Assembly (NCBI RefSeq): GCF_009467805.1
Contig: NZ_WIAY01000006.1
Span: 62,001-126,000 of the forward strand
Origin: Stenotrophomonas nematodicola
Lineage (GTDB): Bacteria > Pseudomonadota > Gammaproteobacteria > Xanthomonadales > Xanthomonadaceae
Reading direction: 5' to 3'
DNA length: 64,000 nt
Shown: positions 39,010 to 46,100 of the stretch, one piece after another
How the letters are laid out: every line of letters begins with the position of its first letter
Numbering within the stretch: position 1 is the stretch's first letter
Notes under the pieces: generated by a model
The model's database searches: none
What the model was told of the DNA's origin: nothing
What the model saw: the letters and a program-made list of their open reading frames with translations, nothing else
Position numbers and translations under genes: made by a program

Positions 39010-39888
39010 ATGCGCCAGCGAATAGAAGAATGGAAGTCAATCTACGATACGGACGACAATGCGATCACCAAAGGTCTTTCCAAGCTGGCGTGGGACCTGG
39101 CTGCCTTCACCTGCATCGTCGAGATGGTCCGTCAGGCCCCGGATGAAGGCGAAGGCAAGCGACTCAACGGCATGGTCCTGGAAATGCTGGTGACCGGTTT
39201 CTGGAACAACATGATGCAAGGGGTCAGACGGCTGGCGGAACCCGGTCCAATCAGAGGCCCGAAGGCCGTTTGCTCACTCGGTGGACTACTTCAGGACGCT
39301 AGAGCCGCCCACCCCAGAATCACCCGAAGGGTGTTCGTGGAAGACATCGCCGGCTTGGACTACGATTTCGAAGCCATCGAAGAGCGCCACTGGGCATACG
39401 TTTTTGCGCAGCGGCAGCCGGGTTACATGAACATCCCACGCGAACTTGACAGCGAACCCTCCCGGCAACGACATGTCCTGTTCGATCAGCTGAGTGGCGT
39501 TCTTCCGGAGAACCGAACTCCCGACGATCTGATCGAGCCGGGAGTATTCGACGGGCTTCAGCAAAGGCTCGCCCGATTGGATGGAGTGGTTCACCATGTG
39601 CACGTTCAGATCGCACATGCCGGAACCGACTTCAGCAGGACCGGAAGACAGCTTCAGCAATGGAACTTGTCGGATGCGAAGAACTCTCTGAAAGAGCTTG
39701 CCCAAATCGCACAGTTGTCGGGGGACTGGTTCTGTTACAGCGGGGTCGGAAGTATCCTCCCCCACCCTCAGTTTGATCAGTTCGCCCACATCGATCAGGC
39801 GCTCTACACGCGCGACTCGGCTACGCTTCAAGCCATCTGGGACGATTTAGAAAGAGAAATGGGCCAGTGGCATGACGTCGCACCCTAA
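39010..39888 (+). CDS. AbiU2-like HEPN-family protein
   Basis: A 292-residue helical protein. MRQRIEEWKSIYDTDDN, the following MVLEMLVTGFWNNMMQGVRRL and the block HHVHVQIAHAGTDF are typical of AbiU2/HEPN-type proteins, the last containing an R/H-like helix from which HEPN RNases build their active site. AbiU is an abortive-infection gene of lactococcal plasmids; the mechanism for this relative is inferred only from family. No promoter or ribosome site is evident before the ATG at 39010. Confidence 0.65.
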   Translation: MRQRIEEWKSIYDTDDNAITKGLSKLAWDLAAFTCIVEMVRQAPDEGEGKRLNGMVLEMLVTGFWNNMMQGVRRLAEPGPIRGPKAVCSLGGLLQDARAAHPRITRRVFVEDIAGLDYDFEAIEERHWAYVFAQRQPGYMNIPRELDSEPSRQRHVLFDQLSGVLPENRTPDDLIEPGVFDGLQQRLARLDGVVHHVHVQIAHAGTDFSRTGRQLQQWNLSDAKNSLKELAQIAQLSGDWFCYSGVGSILPHPQFDQFAHIDQALYTRDSATLQAIWDDLEREMGQWHDVAP

Positions 39889-40027
39889 GCTCCTTAAAGT
39901 CAGCCGGGATCGGCCCACCCTGAATGAGTGAATATGGCACACCTTTGCTTAGACCGCCGCAACGGTGCCTCTTTCCTGGCGATGGGGTGGTGCCCCAATC
40001 CAATCGTTGGGACTTAAACGCTGGGGG

Positions 40028-40993
40028 TCAAGCCCACTCCGTAAACGCCAAGATGCTGTCCATCCTGTTAAGTATTGGCTCTTTGCCGAGCACCTTTCTC
40101 CAGAAAGTCTCACGCTCATCTTGCTCGCCAGCTCCTACCCACTCGACCACCCGAATGCTCTCAGGGGAACGCCGCTCCAGTAGCTCGTTGAGGTGGGTAT
40201 CCAGTCCGGAATAGCCAAACAAAATCACCTGCTCGGACTCAGCCAAGGCCAGTTCGAGGTGTTCCCAGTAGCTTTGCAGCAGCGGCGACGCTGCGATGAC
40301 CGTTGGCTTGTGCTTAACGTGCGTTAGCACGATATGGGACCCGACCACGTCGTCGTCGCCGCCAAGCTCGCCTTGCGTCAGCTTTCGCACCGTTTCGTTT
40401 TGATCGACAAAGAGCGGGGAGCCATGCAGGTGGAGGTAGTAGCCGAACGTCCGGCCCCACTTTCGTTCAAGGTTCTCGGGAGCAAAGCCGCCCGATAGCA
40501 TGCCGTCTACGAGCGCGCCGCCGTAGCCGTTCAAAACGTGCGCTTCAATCATTCGCTGATACAGCAGGTTGTCGTAGTTGAGCGTCGCAACGTGTGACTG
40601 AGTGTCGTGAAGGAAGGCGGCCAACGGCCCAACGAACTCGATTGGCAGGACAACCTCTCGCTGATGAAACTGGAGTGCCGTCTGATAAAGGAACTTGCGC
40701 ACGGCCGCAGGAAAACGTTGCCCGTGTTGACTGAGCCAGTGAGCGCCGCCTCGGCTCATGCGATCCAAGAAGTCGCAGGAGGATACAACCAGCTGAAGAG
40801 CGTCCAAGTCGTCCTCGCCGTGCGGACGCTCGGTGTCTCCATCATCCACCAGGCAGCATCTGACCAGCGCGCGCGTTTCTTGGTCGAAGATTCCCTCTCC
40901 ATCCCAAGCACGGCCGATGGCGTCATCCAAGCTAAACAGCCCAGGGTCAAGCGCCATCCCCAGTCCATTGCCAAAAATAAGAGTTTTCCGCAT
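40028..40993 (-). CDS. SIR2-like (DUF4917-type) protein
   Basis: A 321-residue protein: RKTLIFGNGLGMALDPGLF is the Rossmann-like NAD-binding start, VATLNYDNLLYQRMI is the SIR2-type block, and VILFGYSGLDTHLNELLERR is the C-terminal SIR2-like signature. Such SIR2-like proteins are NADases or sensors in several anti-phage systems, but single genes also occur with unknown roles. The ATG at 40993 with GAGGAG 6 bases upstream is preferred to one six codons earlier. It is transcribed away from the adjacent hxs operon. Confidence 0.75.
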   Translation of the reverse strand: MRKTLIFGNGLGMALDPGLFSLDDAIGRAWDGEGIFDQETRALVRCCLVDDGDTERPHGEDDLDALQLVVSSCDFLDRMSRGGAHWLSQHGQRFPAAVRKFLYQTALQFHQREVVLPIEFVGPLAAFLHDTQSHVATLNYDNLLYQRMIEAHVLNGYGGALVDGMLSGGFAPENLERKWGRTFGYYLHLHGSPLFVDQNETVRKLTQGELGGDDDVVGSHIVLTHVKHKPTVIAASPLLQSYWEHLELALAESEQVILFGYSGLDTHLNELLERRSPESIRVVEWVGAGEQDERETFWRKVLGKEPILNRMDSILAFTEWA

Positions 40994-41319
40994 CCATTGC
41001 TCCTCTTGCATGCCACTGAAGTTCCGCAGGACGGTGTATCGGCAAGGCTTCCAAACTCTTTAGCTCAGCTAGCGGAGCGACCCACTATCCGTCACTGATG
41101 ATCAATTGCGGCTTTTCTACCGAGGCAGCTTCCCTCGTGAGACTCACAGCCAACGTCCGAAAAAGCAGCCTCCCTTCGGCCGCACAAAGCTCCTTCCGAA
41201 TAAAGGCGGATTTCACATCAGCCGCAGGCGCGGGTCCCCCTGAGCAATGGTTTTCTACCGTCGGGCTTGCAACAGGGGCCACTCAGGAGCAAAGTTGACA
41301 TTATCCAGGGGGATGGGCA
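40994..41319. other. Divergent intergenic region before hxsD
   Basis: About 326 bases between the SIR2-like gene and hxsD that must hold both promoters. No convincing gene is present; a weak 66-codon frame at 41098-41298 lacks a ribosome site. AGGGGGAT before the hxsD ATG is the hxs ribosome site. Confidence 0.5.
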
Positions 41320-41625
41320 ATGGAACGCTCGCAATTCATCATTGATCGCACACTTTATTCGGACGACGTCACCGCTCGGGCCGCGCACCGCTATACCAGC
41401 CGGTTTGGCGTAGAGCTGCGGAGTCAGGACGAGAACCTTTTCGTCCTGTTTTGGTCTCTGGACGGATCCGGGCTTCCTGACGATTTACGGACCGCGTTTT
41501 CTCGGGACCTGCTGGATGAGCGGCTACGGGCCGTCGTTCGAGCAGAAACCACCGGACTCCAACAGGAGCTGCTCCGTGCAGCCCTGAGCCAGGCACTTCC
41601 GGTAGGCGGCCATGTCCCGGTTTAG
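41320..41625 (+). CDS. hxsD: His-Xaa-Ser system protein HxsD
   Basis: A 101-residue protein matching the TIGRFAM HxsD family, which occurs only beside hxsB, hxsC and hxsA. Its features are the start FIIDRTLYSDDVTARAAHRYTSRFGVEL and the LFVLFWSL strand followed by an Arg-rich helix. The role is unknown; a precursor-recognition or chaperone function for the radical SAM pair is inferred from the RRE-like position. The stop overlaps the start of hxsB by 14 bases (41612-41625). AGGGGGAT is the ribosome site. Confidence 0.82.
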   Translation: MERSQFIIDRTLYSDDVTARAAHRYTSRFGVELRSQDENLFVLFWSLDGSGLPDDLRTAFSRDLLDERLRAVVRAETTGLQQELLRAALSQALPVGGHVPV

Positions 41626-43108
41626 GCCAGCCCAATCCTTCGCCGCCCCACCCGATTACCGTCTCCTGCCCTTTCGGTTCCGCCGGCTGCCCTGGGACGA
41701 GGCCAGAGCGTTCGTCTCTTCCATGGCCGGCGACTGGCTTCTGATGCCCATGCAGGACGTTCAGAGGCTTGTTGCTCATCAACTTCCCACCGATTCGCCG
41801 CTTTTTGCGGACCTGGAGGCCCGGCACCTCGTCGTTGCGGGGGCCGACAGGAGTAGTCTGGCGCCCTTGCTCAGCCAGATCCGGAGCCGAAAGTCTTACC
41901 TTTTGGGCGGGCCAGCGCTTCACATATTTGTGGTTTCGCTGCGCTGCCACCATACCTGCAGCTACTGCCAGGTCTCCCGTCAGGAAACGACTGCCACCAC
42001 CTTCGATATGGCAGGGACCCATGCCGAGCAAGCCGTGGAACGGCTGTTTGAATGGCCCAGCCAGGAGCTGACTATCGAGTTCCAAGGGGGAGAACCCTTG
42101 CTGAACTTCGAGCAGGTGAAGGCCATTACCCGCCGGATTATGGAGCGGAATCGGACTGCTGGCCGCACCCTTCGCTTCGTTTTGGCCTCCACGTTGCACG
42201 ACCTGACGGATGCCCAACTGGCATTCCTGGCTGAGCACCGTTTCAAACTGTCTACCTCACTGGATGGTCCAGAGTGGCTTCACAACGCCAATCGTCCTCG
42301 CCCGGGCAAGGACAGCTACCGCCGAACCCTCGACGGCATTGAGCTGGGACGGCGCTGGCTGGGAGAAGATGGGGTGTCCGCCCTGACGACTCTGACCCGT
42401 CAGAGCTTGGAGGTCCCTGAAGCGATCATCGATGAGTACCGAAAGCTCGGTTTCCGCAGCATCTCGCTGCGCCCACTGAGCCCCTACGGCTTCGCCACGA
42501 AAACGGCACGTCGGACCGGCTATCCCACTGAGGACTTCCTTTCCTTCTATCGGCGTGCCTTTGACCACCTGCTGGCGGTCAACCGCGGCGGATACGCGAT
42601 GGACGAATCCTATGCTTCTCTGCTCTTGTCCCAGCTATTCACCTCGTTCGGCCACGGCTACGTGGACCTGCGGTCCCCGTCGGGAGCTGGCCTGGGCGCG
42701 GTAATCTACGACCACGACGGTCGTGTCTACCCCTCGGACGAGGCGCGTATGCTGGCCGCCATGGGTGACGATGCCTTTGCGCTGGGTGATGTCTCCCAAC
42801 CGGTGAGCCAATGGCTGTCTTCCCCCGCCATGGTCCGATTGCTGGAGGCCGGCGTGGCAGAGGCCTTGCCCACCTGCGCTGATTGCGCGTTTGTGCCGAT
42901 GTGTGGCGCGGACCCCATCGAGCACTACGCGCGGCAGGGAGACCCGGTCGGTCACCGCCCGAGCAGCGATTTCTGCCGGCGCAACATGGGGCTGTTCGAC
43001 TTCCTTCTGGAACGCTATGAGGCAGCTGACGGCGAGGTGCAGGCTTTGATGCGCTCATGGGCGGTTCCCAAGTCCTCGATGGAAGAAATCACCGATGCTG
43101 CCGCTTGA
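41612..43108 (+). CDS. hxsB: His-Xaa-Ser system radical SAM maturase HxsB
   Basis: A 498-residue radical SAM enzyme. The [4Fe-4S]-SAM motif CX3CX2C is CHHTCSYC (Cys112, 116, 119), followed by the SAM-binding-like IEFQGGEPLLNFEQVKAI. A SPASM-like C-terminal cluster domain has Cys422, Cys425 (CADC), Cys431 and Cys455. Such enzymes make carbon-centred radicals to modify side chains of a peptide, here presumably the His-Xaa-Ser repeats of HxsA together with HxsC. It is the second gene of an operon, overlapping hxsD and hxsC. Confidence 0.92.
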   Translation: MSRFRPAQSFAAPPDYRLLPFRFRRLPWDEARAFVSSMAGDWLLMPMQDVQRLVAHQLPTDSPLFADLEARHLVVAGADRSSLAPLLSQIRSRKSYLLGGPALHIFVVSLRCHHTCSYCQVSRQETTATTFDMAGTHAEQAVERLFEWPSQELTIEFQGGEPLLNFEQVKAITRRIMERNRTAGRTLRFVLASTLHDLTDAQLAFLAEHRFKLSTSLDGPEWLHNANRPRPGKDSYRRTLDGIELGRRWLGEDGVSALTTLTRQSLEVPEAIIDEYRKLGFRSISLRPLSPYGFATKTARRTGYPTEDFLSFYRRAFDHLLAVNRGGYAMDESYASLLLSQLFTSFGHGYVDLRSPSGAGLGAVIYDHDGRVYPSDEARMLAAMGDDAFALGDVSQPVSQWLSSPAMVRLLEAGVAEALPTCADCAFVPMCGADPIEHYARQGDPVGHRPSSDFCRRNMGLFDFLLERYEAADGEVQALMRSWAVPKSSMEEITDAAA

Positions 43109-44264
43109 GACCAGAGCCGAGCTGGCACCCTCCGTCAAGGCAAACCTTCTCAAGGTGGTTGGATTGGGAGATTTTGCTCAGTCTACGATTCCGTTGGAAC
43201 GAATGGCATTGGACTTGCGGGATGTTCCGACGGCTCAAGTCAGCGACGCCCTACTTGGGCTGCCCTGGGGCGCGGTGTTGCCTGCAAGCGGTCTAAATCT
43301 CGCAGATGCAGCCCCTGCGGTCCGCCTGGAGGGACCTGCTGGCCTTTGCAAGGCAGGCGATGTCGTCGAGCTCAACCCCCTCCAGAGGAAGGTGGCAATC
43401 CGCTACCGGCGGGGTGACACCGGCAACGTGCTTTTTGCCACGGAGCGCTGCAACAGCTTCTGCTTGATGTGCTCACAACCACCCCGCCAAGTCGAAGATG
43501 ACTGGCGAGTCAGGCATCTGTTGGACCTCATTGACCTCATCGACCCAGACGAACGTTCTCTGGCCATCAGCGGCGGCGAGCCCACCTTGCTGGGCGACGG
43601 CTTGGTCAACGTCGTATCCAAGTGCGCTGAGGTGCTGCCCGATACCCATCTCCACATCCTTTCAAACGGACGTCTACGCCAGCCCGGGCTGCACGCCAAG
43701 TTTGAAGGGCTTCATCCCAACCTGAGTTGGGGGATTCCCCTGTATGGCGATCACTACGCTCTACACGACTACGTCGTGCAGAGCGAAGGGGCGTTTTCCG
43801 AGACGTTGCGCGGACTCTATGCTCTGGACGCAGCCAACCAACGTGTGGAGATCCGAGTCGTCCTGGTGAAACCCACGGTTGAGAGATTGGTGCAGCTGGC
43901 CCGCTACATCTGGCGAAACCTACCCTTTGTGGAGCATGTTGCCCTCATGGGCATCGAGCCGATTGGCTTCGCAAAAGCGCACCAAAAGGAACTTTGGGCC
44001 GACCCGGCCGACTACGCCAGTTCACTGAGCGAGGCGGTTACCTTGCTCGCCGAAGGCGGGATTCCCGTATCGCTCTATAACCTGCCGTTGTGCGCACTGG
44101 ACGGGTCTCTGTGGCCATATGCGGTCCAAAGCATCTCGCCCTGGAAAAATGACTACCTACCCGCCTGCGAAAAGTGTTCGGTTCGAGACCGGTGCGGCGG
44201 GTTCTTCTCTTGGGTAACGCCGGCGTGGACCAGCCGGTCTGTCTCTCCTATCTTGGAAAACTGA
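43095..44264 (+). CDS. hxsC: His-Xaa-Ser system radical SAM maturase HxsC
   Basis: A 389-residue radical SAM enzyme with CNSFCLMC (Cys119, 123, 126) and the SAM segment SLAISGGEPTLLG. A C-terminal cysteine set (CEKC ... CSVRDRC; Cys358, 361, 367) may bind an auxiliary cluster. The first about 115 residues, before the motif, are a separate domain with no recognised family. The start overlaps hxsB by 14 bases (43095-43108) and hxsA begins two bases after its stop, so all four genes are one transcription unit. Confidence 0.9.
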   Translation: MLPLETRAELAPSVKANLLKVVGLGDFAQSTIPLERMALDLRDVPTAQVSDALLGLPWGAVLPASGLNLADAAPAVRLEGPAGLCKAGDVVELNPLQRKVAIRYRRGDTGNVLFATERCNSFCLMCSQPPRQVEDDWRVRHLLDLIDLIDPDERSLAISGGEPTLLGDGLVNVVSKCAEVLPDTHLHILSNGRLRQPGLHAKFEGLHPNLSWGIPLYGDHYALHDYVVQSEGAFSETLRGLYALDAANQRVEIRVVLVKPTVERLVQLARYIWRNLPFVEHVALMGIEPIGFAKAHQKELWADPADYASSLSEAVTLLAEGGIPVSLYNLPLCALDGSLWPYAVQSISPWKNDYLPACEKCSVRDRCGGFFSWVTPAWTSRSVSPILEN

Positions 44265-44266
44265 AC

Positions 44267-44896
44267 ATGTCCAACGCATTGATGATCGTCGGCGCAGCCA
44301 CCTTGGGCAGCTTGAGCACAGAGCCGCCCAAGGGTCAGTCCGACCTGTCCAGGCTTTCAGAGATGGACGGGAAATACGCGACCGTGCTGAGCACCTCGCT
44401 CAATGCCGGACGCCACAACCTATACGCCGGCCACAGGAGCCACAGCTCCCACCGTTCTCACAGCTCGCACCGCTCCCATTCGTCTGGGTCGGGAAGCTCC
44501 TATCGCTCTTACTCTCCGCCGCCCGTCCCTGCCACTCCGCCACCGGCCACCTATACCGCGCCTGCCGCACCCCGTAGCAGCGGATCCAGTTCAACTGGCT
44601 ACCCGAGTCAGAACCTACAGCCAGCAAACCGCGCGCCGAATTCCAACAACCTAACGTTGGAACCAAGCACCTACGACAAGCCCGTTAAAGAGGGACGGGA
44701 TGCAGACGCACTCAAGCTTTTGATCATGCGGGTGCAGGCAGCCCTCTATTCAAGAGGCTATGATCCGGGCGCGATTGACGGCACCCTGACGCCCGAGACG
44801 CAATCCGCATTGCGTATGTTCCAGCTTGCACACGGCATCCGGGCAACAGGAACAATGACGACTCCTACGCTGGATGCGCTGGGGGTGCGTCTGTGA
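44267..44896 (+). CDS. hxsA: His-Xaa-Ser repeat protein HxsA (presumed substrate)
   Basis: A 209-residue precursor-like protein. Residues 56-73 are six consecutive His-Xaa-Ser triplets (HRS, HSS, HRS, HSS, HRS, HSS; DNA 44432-44485), followed by SGSGSSYRSYS, where tyrosine replaces histidine (79-83). A Pro-rich linker (about 84-135) leads to a C-terminal peptidoglycan-binding_1 domain (LLIMRVQAALYSRGYDPGAIDGTLTPETQSALRMFQLAHGI). The start at 44267 is two bases after hxsC. The peptidoglycan-binding end suggests export or cell-envelope location, though no clear signal peptide is seen. Confidence 0.9.
   Translation: MSNALMIVGAATLGSLSTEPPKGQSDLSRLSEMDGKYATVLSTSLNAGRHNLYAGHRSHSSHRSHSSHRSHSSGSGSSYRSYSPPPVPATPPPATYTAPAAPRSSGSSSTGYPSQNLQPANRAPNSNNLTLEPSTYDKPVKEGRDADALKLLIMRVQAALYSRGYDPGAIDGTLTPETQSALRMFQLAHGIRATGTMTTPTLDALGVRL
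44432..44485 (+). repeat. Six tandem His-Xaa-Ser codon triplets in hxsA
   Basis: Codons 56-73 of hxsA. Three alternate HRS and HSS pairs with different codons, so the repetition is at the protein level and not a simple DNA repeat. Confidence 0.9.
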
Positions 44897-45016
44897 AGCA
44901 AGCCATTACTGCTGGAAGCGGCATCCGCGGCTGACAATCTGGGCGGAGACACCGGCGGACATAGATGCGCACCGGCATCTCCAAATCCTATGCACCACTC
45001 CAATGAAGGCCCACTC

Positions 45017-45130
45017 ATGGACATTTACGGTATCGAGCCACATTTGAGGAGCGCGCGGGCCTTGATGGACGACGCGGACGCTCATGCCACAGTCTATGCC
45101 GCATTGGAACGTCGCTTCTGCTTTGAGGCG
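45017..45130 (+). pseudogene. Truncated HEPN-like gene cut by IS end
   Basis: From ATG 45017 (AAGG 7 bases upstream) the frame reads MDIYGIEPHLRSARALMDDADAHATVYAALERRFCFEA and then runs into the inverted IS end beginning at 45131. The YAALERRFCFEA stretch resembles a HEPN-type helix (ALExRxCIEA). It appears to be a third gene of this type, disrupted by the IS. Confidence 0.5.
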
Positions 45131-45236
45131 AGGGTTCACCCCCGATTTTCACGGACACTTACAAGAAGGCCGATCCAGGCCATGAGGAGTGTTCATGTCA
45201 AAGCGTAGGAAGTTCAGTGCCGAGTTCAAGCGTGGT
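45131..45236 (+). mobile_element. IS3-family element end (106 bp, inverted copy)
   Basis: Near-identical (one extra T and one base change seen) to the minus-strand end at 37310-37415, starting AGGGTTCACCCCCGATTT and including the OrfA start MSKRRKFSAEFKRG. It has lost the rest of the element and is joined to a fragment of integrase. Together with the left copy it brackets 37.4-45.1 kb. Confidence 0.85.
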
Positions 45237-45307
45237 ATCAACGGGGCGCGCTGGACGAAGGACCAGCGACCGGTCGAGGACCGGCTCAAATGATGTGGGA
45301 TGCGCAT
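45237..45307 (-). pseudogene. Tyrosine-type integrase, N-terminal remnant (right copy)
   Basis: From ATG 45307 the minus strand reads MRIPHHLSRSSTGRWSFVQR, then meets the IS end. It is homologous to the left copy at 35469-35648 and 82 bases from the right att-like repeat. Confidence 0.6.
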
Positions 45308-45388
45308 GCGAGCGTTTCCTCGACATGCTTCCTGCCTTCCAAACGACCCCAATCAGGATTTCAATTTCAAATCAATGATTTAAGGGTC

Positions 45389-45407
45389 ATTGGCGGAGAG
45401 AGTGGGA
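45389..45407 (+). repeat. Integrase attachment-like repeat, right copy (tRNA-Ser 3'-end-like)
   Basis: ATTGGCGGAGAGAGTGGGA; the minus strand including the next base, ATCCCACTCTCTCCGCCA, matches the last 18 bases of a tRNA-Ser gene ending in CCA. Not a complete tRNA: the T-loop region continues with CGATCC in place of TTCGAACC. Confidence 0.65.
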
Positions 45408-45734
45408 TCGGATCACCACGGATCTAACCAATTCTCTCCGTTGCAGAAAGCCTGTTTGACAGGTTTCCTTTGGATGTTTCCTCGATCATAGCCAGTCTTG
45501 GGTACGGTTGGTACTGCTTCCCCGGATGACCAGGCCTCCCACCGATGGAGGAGCGGTCGGCTAGCAAACCAGCCAACCAAGGCGACCCGATGGCCGCAGG
45601 GGCGGAGATACATCTAAGGATGAGATCTATGGTCGAATTGGATGTTCAGATATGTGAAATTTCTCTCATTTCTCATTTGGCGACTATGGGCATGGGTGCT
45701 TGGATAGGCTTTCTACCAACGAAAGGAAGGCCCT
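45408..45734. other. Gap after the right att-like repeat
   Basis: About 327 bases with no recognised gene; possibly remains of a tRNA or integrase-flanking DNA. AGGAAGG just before 45735 is the ribosome site of the next gene. Confidence 0.4.
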
Positions 45735-46064
45735 ATGCGCCACGACACACAGCTCCACATCGCCAGCCAATTGCTCAGCGCCCTCATGGTCAGCACCCCG
45801 AGTCGGGACATTGACGATCGCGACGTAGATGTTCGGCATGCTTTGGATGTCGCCGCCGAACTGATTAGGCAGTGGGGACCGACTACGCCCCCTGGGGGCT
45901 TTACTCCCCCGCCCGCAGCCGGCACATCGCTGAGAATGCCCGTTGACCGCTCACTCCCACCACCGGAAATGCCGGAATCAATGGAGCAATGGCGGAGCAG
46001 CAGGATCAACACGCCGATGCCCGGTCCGAAGCCAAAACTGGGCAGACGACCTGGTCTGCACTGA
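45735..46064 (+). CDS. Hypothetical protein of the mobilisation module
   Basis: A 109-residue protein with a convincing ribosome site (AGGAAGG 4 bases upstream). The first half is helical and acidic (DIDDRDVDVRHALDVAAELIRQW), the second half Pro-rich. No family is recognised. It is convergent with the relaxase gene and the two share the terminator at 46071-46096. Confidence 0.55.
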   Translation: MRHDTQLHIASQLLSALMVSTPSRDIDDRDVDVRHALDVAAELIRQWGPTTPPGGFTPPPAAGTSLRMPVDRSLPPPEMPESMEQWRSSRINTPMPGPKPKLGRRPGLH

Positions 46065-46070
46065 GTAAGA

Positions 46071-46096
46071 AGAGGCCCCGCAACTGCGGGGCCTCT
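46071..46096. terminator. Bidirectional hairpin terminator
   Basis: Stem arms AGAGGCCCCGC (46071-46081) and GCGGGGCCTCT (46086-46096) around a four-base loop (AACT). It lies between two convergent genes; CTTTA follows on the plus strand and CTTCTTA on the minus strand. Confidence 0.82.
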
Positions 46097-46100
46097 CGCT

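Noticed and set aside
44432-44485. hxsA repeats considered as a DNA microsatellite or CRISPR
   Set aside because: The codons differ between triplets and the frame is kept, so repetition is at the protein level.
45389-45420. Intact tRNA-Ser gene
   Set aside because: Only about 18 bases resemble the 3' end; there is no anticodon arm or D arm, so it is a fragment.
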